Source: Pseudomonadota bacterium
GTDB taxonomy: Bacteria; Pseudomonadota; Gammaproteobacteria; Steroidobacterales; Steroidobacteraceae
NCBI GenBank assembly: GCA_021850555.1
Contig: JAJZLX010000574.1
Span: 1-5,304 of the forward strand
Length of the DNA stretch: 5,304 nucleotides
Direction: 5' to 3'
Under the pieces are notes generated by a model. It searched no databases. It saw only the letters and a program-made list of their open reading frames with translations, and was not told the origin of the DNA. Shown here piece after piece: positions 1 to 5,283 of this stretch. A program made the translations under genes and the position numbers. Each line of letters begins with the position of its first letter. The stretch's first letter is position 1.

Positions 1-1
1 G

Positions 2-364
2 CTGTTCGTACTCGCCCTGCGACACCTCGGAGCCGCTCGCACCGGGGCGTACTTCTCCACCGCGCCGTTCATTGGGGCCGCGGCATCACTGCTGTTGTTC
101 CGGCAGAGTCCGGCGGCGGATTTCTGGATCGCCGCCCTGTTGATGGGCGTCGGCGTGTGGCTGCATCTGACCGAGGAGCATGCTCACCGGCACTCGCATG
201 GACGCCTGCACCACGCGCACGGACATGTCCACGACGAGCATCACCGGCACCAGCATGATTTCGAGTGGGATGGTCGGGAACCCCATGACCACGAGCATGT
301 CCATGCGCCGCTGACCCATGCCCACTCTCATTACCCGGACATCCATCACCTTCACGGGCACTGA
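2..364 (+). CDS. DMT/EamA-type transporter with His-rich C-terminal tail (3' part only)
   Basis: The frame is open from the left edge, so the start lies outside the window and only the last 120 codons are visible. Visible residues 1-33 and 38-55 are two hydrophobic segments separated by a short loop (FRQSPAAD). Their pattern (ALRHLGAARTGAYFST, then APFIGAAASLLLF) matches the last helices of drug/metabolite transporter (EamA) permeases, which are inner-membrane proteins of usually ten helices. From residue 55 to the end (residue 120) the tail is hydrophilic and contains about 25 histidines mixed with Asp and Glu, in HxH and HDH clusters. Such tails bind divalent metals in other transporters, so a metal-related role or metal-sensing tail is a reasonable inference, but the substrate cannot be read from this fragment. 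The gene ends 35 bp before the convergent methyltransferase gene. The family call is fairly sure and the substrate is unknown. Confidence 0.8.
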   Translation: MFVLALRHLGAARTGAYFSTAPFIGAAASLLLFRQSPAADFWIAALLMGVGVWLHLTEEHAHRHSHGRLHHAHGHVHDEHHRHQHDFEWDGREPHDHEHVHAPLTHAHSHYPDIHHLHGH

Positions 365-399
365 TGCCGCGGCAACGCAGATGCCGCCGGGCAGGAGAC

Positions 400-1017
400 T
401 CAGGCGGCCTGCGTGGCGGAGGGGCGGGCGCTGGCGCGCTCGATCCGGTACACGGTGGCCGGCGGCAGATTGTTCACCACCCATCCGATACGCTTGGCGC
501 GCAGTCCGAGCCGCTTGAGGATCGCCGCGGAAACCGGGCAGCGCGGACCGTAGGTAAACTGGTAGAACGCCCCGCCTGCGCCCAGGCGGTGAAAGGCGCC
601 GCTCAGCACCCCCATGACTTCGCGGCGGCGCATCGACAGCAACGGCAGGCCGCTCACCACCGCGACCGCCGCGCGCCCCTGGAGGGGATCCACGTGACGC
701 AGCCGCTGAGCCTGGATGGCCAGCACTCTCGCCGCTGGAAACCGCGTTTCCAGCACCCGTGCGAAATGGGGATCGGCTTCCACCAGCACGAGTTGCGCCT
801 CCGGCACGCCGCGTCTGAGCAGCGCGCGCGTGAACGCACCCGTACCGGCCCCCAGCTCGATCACCGGGCCCTTGTCCGCGGCGATCTCGGACGTGATCAG
901 ATGCGCCAGCGCCCGTCCCGAGGGCGCCACGGCGCCCAGGCGGCGCGGCCTGCGCAAACCCGCGCGCAGAAACAGCAGGATGTCGAGCGGGGGATTTACG
1001 GACAGGTTTCGCGACAT
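400..1017 (-). CDS. PmtA-like class I SAM-dependent phospholipid N-methyltransferase
   Basis: The product has 205 residues, a normal length for the PmtA group. Residues 23-34 (RPRRLGAVAPSG) match the conserved N-terminal signature of these enzymes. Residues 54-67 (ELGAGTGAFTRALL) are the glycine-rich SAM motif I, E80 follows the second strand (LVLVEAD), and residues 121-129 (VSGLPLLSM) plus 152-159 (YQFTYGPR) are family hallmarks. Characterised PmtA enzymes methylate phosphatidylethanolamine stepwise to phosphatidylcholine at the cytoplasmic membrane face. Whether this one makes PC or acts on another lipid or quinone-like substrate is inference. The chosen ATG at 1017 has a weak GGCGGAC upstream. 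The frame is open further back, and an ATG at about 1154 preceded by GGAG at only 3 nt is a possible longer form. The gene lies 163 bp downstream of the YqgE gene on the same strand and has its own candidate promoter, so it may be transcribed alone or by read-through. Confidence 0.82.
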   Translation of the reverse strand: MSRNLSVNPPLDILLFLRAGLRRPRRLGAVAPSGRALAHLITSEIAADKGPVIELGAGTGAFTRALLRRGVPEAQLVLVEADPHFARVLETRFPAARVLAIQAQRLRHVDPLQGRAAVAVVSGLPLLSMRRREVMGVLSGAFHRLGAGGAFYQFTYGPRCPVSAAILKRLGLRAKRIGWVVNNLPPATVYRIERASARPSATQAA

Positions 1018-1099
1018 GGCGTCCGCCAGATTACGGTGTCGGCTGACCCCGACAGCCGCGCGTGACGCGCCGGCCCGGACGCCGTGATTCTCCAGCGTG

Positions 1100-1128
1100 A
1101 ATGTAACCACCTTTGCCGGTTCGATCAA
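1100..1128 (-). promoter_or_regulatory. Candidate sigma-70 promoter of the methyltransferase gene
   Basis: On the minus strand TTGATC (1128-1123) and TACATT (1105-1100) are separated by exactly 17 nt, each matching 4 of 6 consensus bases. Transcription would start near 1092, leaving a leader of about 75 nt before the ATG at 1017. This is the most AT-rich patch in the gap between the YqgE and methyltransferase genes. It is a prediction by eye only. Confidence 0.4.
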
Positions 1129-1180
1129 CCCGCGCACAACCGCGCCCGGCATTTTCTCCACGGGCCCGGCCGGGCCAGGG

Positions 1181-1939
1181 TCACGGTCCGCTGCGCGGCG
1201 CGACCGCCATCCGATAAACCGGCGCCGACGAGTCGCGCGGCACCCGCCGCGCTTGGGCAAGTGCGCCGCGGCGCGTCTGTCCGCTGCCGGCGTCCGTGTG
1301 TCCGGTCCTTCGCCACGCCGCGGCCCGGAGGCTGCCGTTTCGGGGAACCTGCGGGGCGGGCCAGGGATAATCGGACCCATGACCAAAGAGCGACCCCGCA
1401 TCGGCCCGCCTGAGAGTCCAGTAGCCCGCCCTGATTTCAGCCTCCAGCTGGCCGGGTGCCCAGCCCGCGTGTCCGGCGAAGATCCGCAGCCCCGCCATGG
1501 GCCGGTTGCGGGCGAGCAGGCGCCGCAGCAGGCGCCCGTCCGCGCTGAGGTAGACACCGTTGAGCACCTCGACCGCGCGGCGGGGGGGAGTTCTCGCACG
1601 AAACAGAAACCACACGGACTGGAAGTCGACGGGGCCGCCGAAGTACACCTTGGCCTGTGCGGATCGCAACCGCCCGACATCCGGGAAGAGTCTCGCGACG
1701 GGCAGTGACGTCGGCCTGTTGATGATGATGCCGAGCGGGGCGGGCGCGAGGTTGTTCATCACCAGAACCACCGAGTGCGCGAAGAACGGATCGGTGAGCG
1801 CGCCCCGCGCGACGAGAAAAATCGCGCTCGGAGATCGGGCGGCGCCGGCCACGCCGCACGGCAGGCACGACGCCGCGAACACGAGAAACGCGCAGAACAC
1901 GCCGACCTTGCCGCGCTGCAGGCTGAAGCGGAATCTCAC
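1181..1939 (-). CDS. YqgE/AlgH family (UPF0301) protein with apparent Sec signal peptide and C-terminal extension
   Basis: Residues 40-175 follow the YqgE/AlgH fold pattern: FLVARGALTDPFFAHSVVLV (41-60), LGIIINRPT (69-77), VYFGGPVD (98-105), NGVYLSAD (127-134) and IFAGHAGWAPGQLEAEI (153-169). The molecular function of the family is unsettled; AlgH was named from alginate regulation in Pseudomonas, and family members are normally cytoplasmic and about 185-190 residues long. Here two things differ. A basic start followed by a hydrophobic stretch (about residues 12-34, ending CGVAGA-AR) looks like a Sec signal peptide. There are also about 65 extra low-complexity residues after position 185. The GTG at 1939 is chosen because GGAGG lies 10 nt upstream. 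A GTG two codons earlier (1945) is only 4 nt from the same GGAGG, and an ATG at 2011 would add 24 residues. The typical C-terminal end is not recognisable, so a late frameshift is possible. Confidence 0.78.
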   Translation of the reverse strand: MRFRFSLQRGKVGVFCAFLVFAASCLPCGVAGAARSPSAIFLVARGALTDPFFAHSVVLVMNNLAPAPLGIIINRPTSLPVARLFPDVGRLRSAQAKVYFGGPVDFQSVWFLFRARTPPRRAVEVLNGVYLSADGRLLRRLLARNRPMAGLRIFAGHAGWAPGQLEAEIRAGYWTLRRADAGSLFGHGSDYPWPAPQVPRNGSLRAAAWRRTGHTDAGSGQTRRGALAQARRVPRDSSAPVYRMAVAPRSGP

Positions 1940-2464
1940 CGGCACACCGCCTCCGCACGGTCGCACCGGGTGCGACCCGATCGCACGGATTCTACGCTTT
2001 CGGTCGGCCATCGCCCATCGGCAGGTCCTCACCTGCCGCCGGGTGCTCCGGGACGTCTCGGCGAAGCCAGTGGGCGCTCCGGAAGGACTGCGTGGCATGA
2101 ACCGATTCCATGCGCCGCGTGGACGGGGTCCGGCAGAACACGGGTACCCCTGGGCCGGTGGGGCCCGACCGGACTCCGGCATCGGCAGGTGCGTCGGCCT
2201 GCATCGGGCGCGGGCCGCACCACCGCTGCCTCTCTCGTGCGAAGTTTGATTCTGACCGCGGCCGGGACTGCTCGGCGGGCATCGGCCGCGCAGCACCGGG
2301 CAGCGTCGCTGCATAGCCTGCCGCGGTGAATGCGTCCGATCCGGACCGGCGGTCCTCTTTACCGTCCTGGGTACCTAACAGCGTGCCGTCGCACACGGGC
2401 ATGTCGAACCGCGGAGTTGGCCTGAAAACAGCCCGGTGACGCCCCGCATCCGGCCATCCGATAA
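1940..2464. other. Long intergenic region without a recognisable gene
   Basis: About 525 bp lie between the start of the minus-strand YqgE gene and the candidate promoter of the plus-strand small gene. Open frames exist on both strands, but their translations are low-complexity Arg/Pro/Ala/Gly text with no family resemblance, as expected for chance frames in GC-rich DNA. What can be seen is a high density of GC inverted repeats. These include CGCGGCCG/CGGCCGCG at 2257-2264 and 2283-2290, GGACC/GGTCC at 2343-2347 and 2351-2355 (followed by TCTTT), CCGGT/ACCGG near 2152-2172, and the hairpin at 2019-2038. The 11-mer CATCGGCAGGT occurs at 2016-2026 and again at 2180-2190. The upstream signals of the YqgE gene must lie here, but no clear promoter for it was found. 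Confidence 0.6.
2019..2038. repeat. Perfect 8-bp stem hairpin upstream of the YqgE gene
   Basis: CGGCAGGT (2019-2026) and ACCTGCCG (2031-2038) form a perfect inverted repeat around a 4-nt loop (CCTC). It lies 80-99 bp upstream of the GTG start of the YqgE gene, just before the alternative ATG at 2011. There is no T-run on either side, so it is not an intrinsic terminator. It could be a leader-RNA hairpin or an operator for a dimeric regulator, and no known operator was recognised. Confidence 0.45.
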
Positions 2465-2493
2465 TTGACTCGAGTCCGCCGCTGAGCAAAGAT
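2465..2493 (+). promoter_or_regulatory. Candidate sigma-70 promoter of the DUF6494-like gene
   Basis: TTGACT (2465-2470, 5 of 6 consensus bases) is followed after 17 nt by AAAGAT (2488-2493, 3 of 6). It sits in a local AT-rich patch (ATAATTGACT) inside otherwise GC-rich DNA. Transcription would start near 2500, giving an 80-nt leader before the ATG at 2581. The -35 box is good and the -10 box is weak, so an activator could be needed. Prediction by eye only. Confidence 0.4.
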
Positions 2494-2496
2494 GCC

Positions 2497-2580
2497 CCAA
2501 CCCTGGAGGCGGTTGGCGGGCAACCGGCTGACGCCAGCGGGATCGCGGCTGCAGAGCGTCACGGCACACCGGAGACAGGC
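2497..2580 (+). promoter_or_regulatory. Candidate structured 5' leader of the DUF6494-like gene
   Basis: Two hairpins exclude each other at the 5' side: CCAACC (2497-2502) with GGTTGG (2511-2516), and CGGTTG (2510-2515) with CAACCG (2521-2526), sharing the GGTTG strand. They are followed by a longer interrupted stem, TGACGC (2529-2534) with GCGTCA (2556-2561), continued inward by CAGC (2535-2538) with GCTG (2548-2551) and a CAGA bulge. The ribosome-binding site GGAGA (2571-2575) lies 10 nt after this stem. The layout resembles a cis-regulatory leader, but I do not recognise a known riboswitch class, and GC-rich DNA makes short stems common. Confidence 0.3.
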
Positions 2581-2787
2581 ATGAAAGACGAAGTCTTCAA
2601 TATGAGCGTGCGTAAATTCCTCAAAGCATTCGGGCTGAACGGTCAACGTGAAATCGAACAGGCGGTGGCCAGGGCAATCGAGAGCCACGGGATTGCGGGA
2701 ACGGAAAGGCTGCCGGCCCACGTGACACTGCAGATCCCGGGCCTGAAGTTCAGCTGGGAATTCAAGGGCGAGATCGAGCTGCAATAG
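2581..2787 (+). CDS. Small DUF6494-like protein of unknown function
   Basis: The product has 68 residues with no signal peptide or membrane segment, so it is probably cytoplasmic. The N-terminus (residues 5-16, VFNMSVRKFLKA), the QREIEQAV segment (22-29), LPAHVTL (44-50) and the acidic GEIEL end (63-67) match my memory of the DUF6494 family, small proteobacterial proteins with no assigned role. The predicted arrangement is helix (about 8-37) followed by beta strands (48-66). The ATG at 2581 is supported by GGAGA 5 nt upstream; Met8 has no such site. The gene stands alone: its own candidate promoter and leader lie upstream, and downstream it converges on the cytochrome c4 gene with 55 bp between the stops. 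The family call rests on recall of the sequence pattern. The reading frame itself is well supported. Confidence 0.82.
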   Translation: MKDEVFNMSVRKFLKAFGLNGQREIEQAVARAIESHGIAGTERLPAHVTLQIPGLKFSWEFKGEIELQ

Positions 2788-2842
2788 CGGCGGGGAATCC
2801 GGCCGTTCGCACGCCCAGACATCGCGTGGTCACCGCGGGACG

Positions 2843-3493
2843 CTACGGCAGCGACTCCAGGTAATCGGCCACCGCCTGCATCTCCGGCTTGCGCAGCGTG
2901 CTGGCCACGCCGTGCATGATGGCGACATTGCGCATGTTGCTCCGGAACGAGGCAAGCTGCTTCATGATGTACTCGGCGTGCTGGCCGGCGAGCCGCGGAT
3001 AGTGGTCGCTGCCAAGCGCATCGGGTCCGTGGCAGGCCGCGCACGCCGGCACGCCCTGCGAGGGGATGCCCTGATGATAGATCCGGCGTCCCTCGGCGAT
3101 CACGGCCTTGGGGTGAGGCGTTCCGGGCCCGGTCTTCTGGTGCGAGAAGTACTTCGCCAGGGCGACGATGGTCGCATCGGAGAGCTGCCCCGCCATGCCC
3201 CACATGTAGGCCACCGCGTAGGGATCGCCGCGGGTATGCGCACGGAACTCCTTGAGCTGCTGCTCGATGTACCAGGCCTTCTGGCCCGCGAGGCGCGGGA
3301 ACATGGGATTCGTGCTGTTGCCGTCGACACCATGACAGGTACCGCAGACCCCGATCGCCAGGTCCCGGGCCTGCGACGGCGGCGCGGACACGCCCTGCGC
3401 CGGGACCGGGGGACTTCCCACGGCAAGCACCACCGCCGCGGCGGCGAGCAGGCCAAGAGGCAACCGAGCCTTGAGAAACCTGCAACAGCGCAT
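2843..3493 (-). CDS. Diheme cytochrome c4
   Basis: The product has 216 residues: a signal peptide (about 1-32, hydrophobic core LPLGLLAAAAVVLAVG, likely cleaved after VPA) and two homologous cytochrome c domains. Heme-binding CxxCH motifs are CGTCH (50-54) and CAACH (151-155). The likely axial methionines are M97 in YMWGMAGQLS and M193 in IMHGVAS, at the places used in Pseudomonas stutzeri cytochrome c4. Paired PRLAGQ segments (66-71, 166-171) and the YFSHQK and YLESLP domain ends are typical. Cytochromes c4 are periplasmic or membrane-attached carriers that pass electrons between the bc1 complex or other donors and terminal oxidases. The ATG at 3493 is preferred over the one at 3508, because GGAGG lies 6 nt upstream of it while the other has GGAG at only 3 nt. 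No promoter is evident in the 165 bp between this start and the insertion sequence upstream, so its expression may depend on, or be altered by, that element. Confidence 0.93.
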   Translation of the reverse strand: MRCCRFLKARLPLGLLAAAAVVLAVGSPPVPAQGVSAPPSQARDLAIGVCGTCHGVDGNSTNPMFPRLAGQKAWYIEQQLKEFRAHTRGDPYAVAYMWGMAGQLSDATIVALAKYFSHQKTGPGTPHPKAVIAEGRRIYHQGIPSQGVPACAACHGPDALGSDHYPRLAGQHAEYIMKQLASFRSNMRNVAIMHGVASTLRKPEMQAVADYLESLP

Positions 3494-3499
3494 GGCCGG

Positions 3500-3504
3500 C
3501 CTCC
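3500..3504 (-). promoter_or_regulatory. Ribosome-binding site deciding the cytochrome c4 start
   Basis: GGAGG on the minus strand lies 6 nt before the ATG at 3493. It falls inside the coding part of the longer alternative (ATG at 3508), which would add five residues ahead of the signal peptide. A perfect 6-bp hairpin, CCACGC/GCGTGG (3514-3519 and 3523-3528), sits just upstream and could affect access to this region. Confidence 0.65.
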
Positions 3505-3658
3505 GCATGCACTCCACGCCGGGCGTGGGCGCGTTTTCCCGAGGACGAAAATCGCTCGGAGCATCCGCTGCCCCGGGCCGAGGGCCGCTGCCAACGCGCG
3601 CGCCGAGGTCCGGTCGGCGGGCCGTTTCCCTATGGAATGGGCGCGCGCCCGCGGAACG

Positions 3659-3664
3659 TGTCAA
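3659..3664 (-). promoter_or_regulatory. Outward-facing -35 box (TTGACA) at the IS terminus
   Basis: The last six bases of the element on the minus strand are a perfect TTGACA pointing towards the cytochrome c4 gene. At 17 nt the next hexamer is CCCATT, a poor -10 box, and the flanking DNA here is very GC-rich. IS3-family ends often carry an outward -35 that forms a promoter with a suitable flank or with the other end in circle junctions. Activity in the present position is uncertain. Confidence 0.4.
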
Positions 3665-3679
3665 TCACTCTGAGACACC
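3659..3679 (-). repeat. IS right terminal inverted repeat (downstream of orfB)
   Basis: Read inward from the tip, TGTCAAT is followed by four unmatched bases and CTGAGACACC (3670-3679). It matches the other end at 6 of 7 tip bases and all 10 inner bases, with a 1-nt length difference between the two blocks. Weaker similarity continues inward to a shared AATT. The orfB stop codon (3663-3661) lies within it. Confidence 0.7.
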
Positions 3680-4722
3680 CGGTTGATGGAAATTAGGGTG
3701 CAAGGCTGGGCGTTGCCGGGTGAGGCGGTCTCCTTCGGCGGGTTGATCCACGCTGCGGTGGGCAGCGTGGGCGGTTGCGGCAGGCAGCCCTTGAAGCGCA
3801 GCGGATTGGCCTCGTAGGCCTGCTGCAGAACCTGGGCTCTCTGGACGCGCAGAGCCTCGGCGGTGCCATAGTGGACAGCGTGCGGGGTCATCAGGCCGAT
3901 GCCGCTATGGCGGTGCTCCTGGTTATACCAGTGGAAAAAACGCTGACAGTGAGCGCGTGCATCCTCGAGCGAACCGAAGCGCGCGGGGAAGTCAGGGCGG
4001 TACTTCAGGGTCTTGAACTGCGACTCCGAGTACGGGTTGTCATCCGAGACATGTGGACGGCTGTGTGTGCGGGCGACATCCAGATCGATCAGCAGCTGCG
4101 CGACGGTCTTGGAGCGCATGCTCGTGCCCCGATCGGCGTGCAGAGTGAGGGTGCCGGGGGCGATCTGCTGCTTGGCGATCGTTTCGGCGATGAGCTGTTC
4201 GGCGAGCTCGGCCGATTCGCGCAGCGCGACCATCCAGCCAACCACGTAGCGGCTGAAGATGTCGAGGATCACGTACAAGTGGTACACGCACCAACGCACC
4301 GGGCCCTTGAGCTTCGAGATATCCCACGACCAGACTTCATTGGGACGCACCGCCAAGAGCTCCGGCTTCGCGTACACGGGATGCACCCGCTGGCAGCGTC
4401 GCTCCAGGCTCTGGCCCTCGGCGGCCAGCAGCCGATACATCGTGCGCACCGAAGCCAGATACTGTCCCTCGTCGAGGAGCGTGGCGTAGACCGCCGGCGG
4501 TGCCATGTCGGCGAATCGTTCGCTGTTGAGCACGGCGAGTACCCGCTGGCGCTCAGACTGGCTCAGAGCCAACGGTGGCCGAGGCCGCGAGGCGGCCGTA
4601 CGCACGACAATGCGCTTGCCCCGTCGCCGTGCCCGATAGATCGATGCGCGGGGTACGCCGAGGGCCCGGCACGCCACCGAGACGGCCAGGCCCGAGCGCA
4701 GCGAGTCGAACGCTTCGATCAC
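3661..4722 (-). CDS. IS3-family transposase OrfB (DDE integrase catalytic domain)
   Basis: The product has 353 residues. An N-terminal HTH-like region (about 8-33, LRSGLAVSVACRALGVPRAS) is followed by the linker with VYATLLDEGQYLASVRTMYR (78-97), then the rve integrase core. The catalytic triad is intact: D134 in WSWDISKLKG, D197 in LHADRGTS and E233 in NPYSESQFKTLK, giving the canonical D,D(35)E spacing. HWYNQEHRHSGIGLMTP (264-280) is the conserved C-terminal motif. The end of the protein (INRVSQSD) is encoded within the terminal inverted repeat. The unfused start is GTG at 4722, overlapping the OrfA stop. The active enzyme is probably the OrfAB fusion made by -1 frameshifting, because the OrfB frame is open upstream as far as the slippery site. 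No inactivating mutation is visible. Confidence 0.93.
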   Translation of the reverse strand: MIEAFDSLRSGLAVSVACRALGVPRASIYRARRRGKRIVVRTAASRPRPPLALSQSERQRVLAVLNSERFADMAPPAVYATLLDEGQYLASVRTMYRLLAAEGQSLERRCQRVHPVYAKPELLAVRPNEVWSWDISKLKGPVRWCVYHLYVILDIFSRYVVGWMVALRESAELAEQLIAETIAKQQIAPGTLTLHADRGTSMRSKTVAQLLIDLDVARTHSRPHVSDDNPYSESQFKTLKYRPDFPARFGSLEDARAHCQRFFHWYNQEHRHSGIGLMTPHAVHYGTAEALRVQRAQVLQQAYEANPLRFKGCLPQPPTLPTAAWINPPKETASPGNAQPCTLISINRVSQSD

Positions 4723-5210
4723 TTCTCGTCCGTCGAATCCGCCATCGGGATCCCGAGCAAGGCGGCAACTTTTTTTTGGACATCAATGATCAGCCGCGCC
4801 CGGGCGAGTTCCCGTTCCAGGCGTGCCTTCTCGCGCTCAAGCTGTGCGATGCGCTCGCGCTCAGGGCGGGCCGGATCGGGCTTGCGGCCGCGCCTCTGCG
4901 GCGCCAACGCCCCCTCTGCCGCCTGGTCGCGCTGCTTGCGCCAGCTCGAAAGCATCGAAGAATACAGGCGTTCCCGGCGCATGAACGCTCCGAGCTCGCC
5001 GGGCTTCTTGCACCGGTCAGCTTCGGCCAGAAGCCGCCGCTTCTCGCCTGCCGAGAATCGTCGCCGCTTGGCCGTGGCCACCACCTCCGGATCCGGAGCG
5101 CGCCCGGCGTGGGCCGCCCCTTCACTCGCCCTTCGGGCTCCTTGCGGGGCATCCCACGCTGCAGGACTCGCCTGTGTACTGATCAAGGAATCTATCCCAT
5201 TGTCGGTCAT
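4719..5210 (-). CDS. IS3-family transposase OrfA
   Basis: The product has 163 residues, somewhat longer than most OrfA proteins because of an N-terminal stretch of about 45 residues rich in Ala, Gly and Pro. Residues 49-95 (KRRRFSAGEKRRLLAEAD through LSSWRKQ) form the helix-turn-helix DNA-binding domain typical of IS3/IS911 OrfA. Residues 117-147 (ERERIAQLEREKARLERELA and onward) form the coiled coil used for multimerisation. The protein binds the terminal repeats. In frame, its lysine codons at 146-147 lie on the A8 slippery run. If ribosomes do not shift, translation ends at 4719 with a GTGA overlap into OrfB. The ATG at 5210 has only a weak upstream AGGCAG. Confidence 0.9.
   Translation of the reverse strand: MTDNGIDSLISTQASPAAWDAPQGARRASEGAAHAGRAPDPEVVATAKRRRFSAGEKRRLLAEADRCKKPGELGAFMRRERLYSSMLSSWRKQRDQAAEGALAPQRRGRKPDPARPERERIAQLEREKARLERELARARLIIDVQKKVAALLGIPMADSTDEK
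4739..4777 (-). other. Programmed -1 frameshift signal (A8 slippery run plus hairpin)
   Basis: On the minus strand OrfA reads CAA AAA AAA GTT: eight A residues (4777-4770) followed by G. OrfB lies in the -1 frame and stays open from here to 4722. Slippage gives OrfA residues 1-147, then 16 linker residues (SCRLARDPDGGFDGRE), then OrfB, 516 residues in total. Four nt after the A-run, CCGCC (4765-4761) can pair with GGCGG (4743-4739). The palindrome CGGGATCCCG (4755-4746) lies inside the loop, giving the downstream stem-loop that stimulates frameshifting in this family. Confidence 0.75.
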
Positions 5211-5226
5211 GACTGCATCTGCCTGT

Positions 5227-5254
5227 AGTTTAAATTGCCCTAGGCAGGTGTCTC
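5227..5254 (-). promoter_or_regulatory. Weak candidate promoter for the transposase genes
   Basis: On the minus strand GAGACA (5254-5249, 4 of 6) and TAAACT (5232-5227, 4 of 6) are 16 nt apart. The -35-like box lies in the shared CTGAGACACC block of the terminal repeat, so OrfA binding there could repress it. The leader would be only about 10 nt long. A weak call. Confidence 0.25.
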
Positions 5255-5268
5255 AGCTCATATTGGCA
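5247..5268 (-). repeat. IS left terminal inverted repeat (upstream of orfA)
   Basis: Read inward from 5268, TGCCAAT is followed by five bases and CTGAGACACC (5256-5247), matching the opposite end. Just inside, CTGCCT/AGGCAG (5219-5224 and 5242-5247) forms a further inverted repeat in the orfA leader and promoter area. Confidence 0.7.
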
Positions 5269-5283
5269 CGGGGGGGCCGTGCC
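5265..5283. repeat. Inverted repeat spanning the IS left boundary
   Basis: GGCACGG (5265-5271) and CCGTGCC (5277-5283) form a perfect 7-bp stem around a G5 loop. The first four bases belong to the IS tip (ends at 5268) and the rest to flanking DNA. Beyond it, ATGCGCGCAT (5285-5294) is a perfect palindrome. No gene is visible in 5269-5304. Confidence 0.5.

Larger units (their letters stand above)
3659..5268 (-). mobile_element. IS3-family insertion sequence, complete (about 1.61 kb)
   Basis: The element contains OrfA and OrfB of an IS3-type transposase, both apparently intact, bounded by imperfect terminal inverted repeats that begin with TG and end with CA as usual for the family. Each end carries TGYCAAT at the tip and a perfectly shared CTGAGACACC ten-mer 11-12 nt further in. 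The outer bases next to both tips are CG, but no 3-4 bp target duplication is visible (AACG on the left, CGGG on the right). This could mean that the boundaries are off by a base or two, or that the ends come from different insertion events. The subgroup is not assigned. The element lies upstream of the cytochrome c4 gene in the same orientation. Confidence 0.85.

Noticed and set aside
365..410. Possible bidirectional terminator between the convergent transporter and methyltransferase genes
   Set aside because: TGCCGCGGCA (365-374) and GCCGCC/GGCGGC (383-388, 403-408) are inverted repeats, but there is no loop in the first, no T-run in either, and the second enters the coding region.
364..1065. 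A long plus-strand open frame opposite the methyltransferase gene
   Set aside because: It is the antisense of a gene with clear SAM-binding motifs, and its translation shows no recognisable domain.
400..1680. A single long minus-strand frame continuing upstream of the methyltransferase start
   Set aside because: The part before residue M222 is Arg/Pro/Ala-rich with no family resemblance and overlaps the well-supported YqgE gene. GC-rich DNA gives such long open frames by chance.
2016..2190. Repeat of CATCGGCAGGT at 2016-2026 and 2180-2190 as a regulator-binding pair
   Set aside because: An 11-bp direct repeat is expected by chance in about 5 kb of GC-rich DNA, and only one of the copies lies in a perfect hairpin.
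2823..2837. Possible terminator hairpin between the DUF6494-like and cytochrome c4 genes
   Set aside because: The CGCG stem is only four pairs long, interrupted, and lacks a T-run; too weak to call.
2643..3512. A second long minus-strand frame overlapping cytochrome c4 and the small gene
   Set aside because: It is out of frame with the heme motifs and its product is low-complexity.
3508..3664. Longer cytochrome c4 product starting at the TTG at 3664 inside the IS end
   Set aside because: It would put about 57 non-signal residues before the signal peptide; the ATG at 3493 has a GGAGG at ideal spacing.
2912..3673. A 253-codon plus-strand open frame opposite the cytochrome c4 gene
   Set aside because: It is a mirror of the cytochrome frame, which has two CxxCH motifs and a signal peptide; the plus-strand product has no family pattern.
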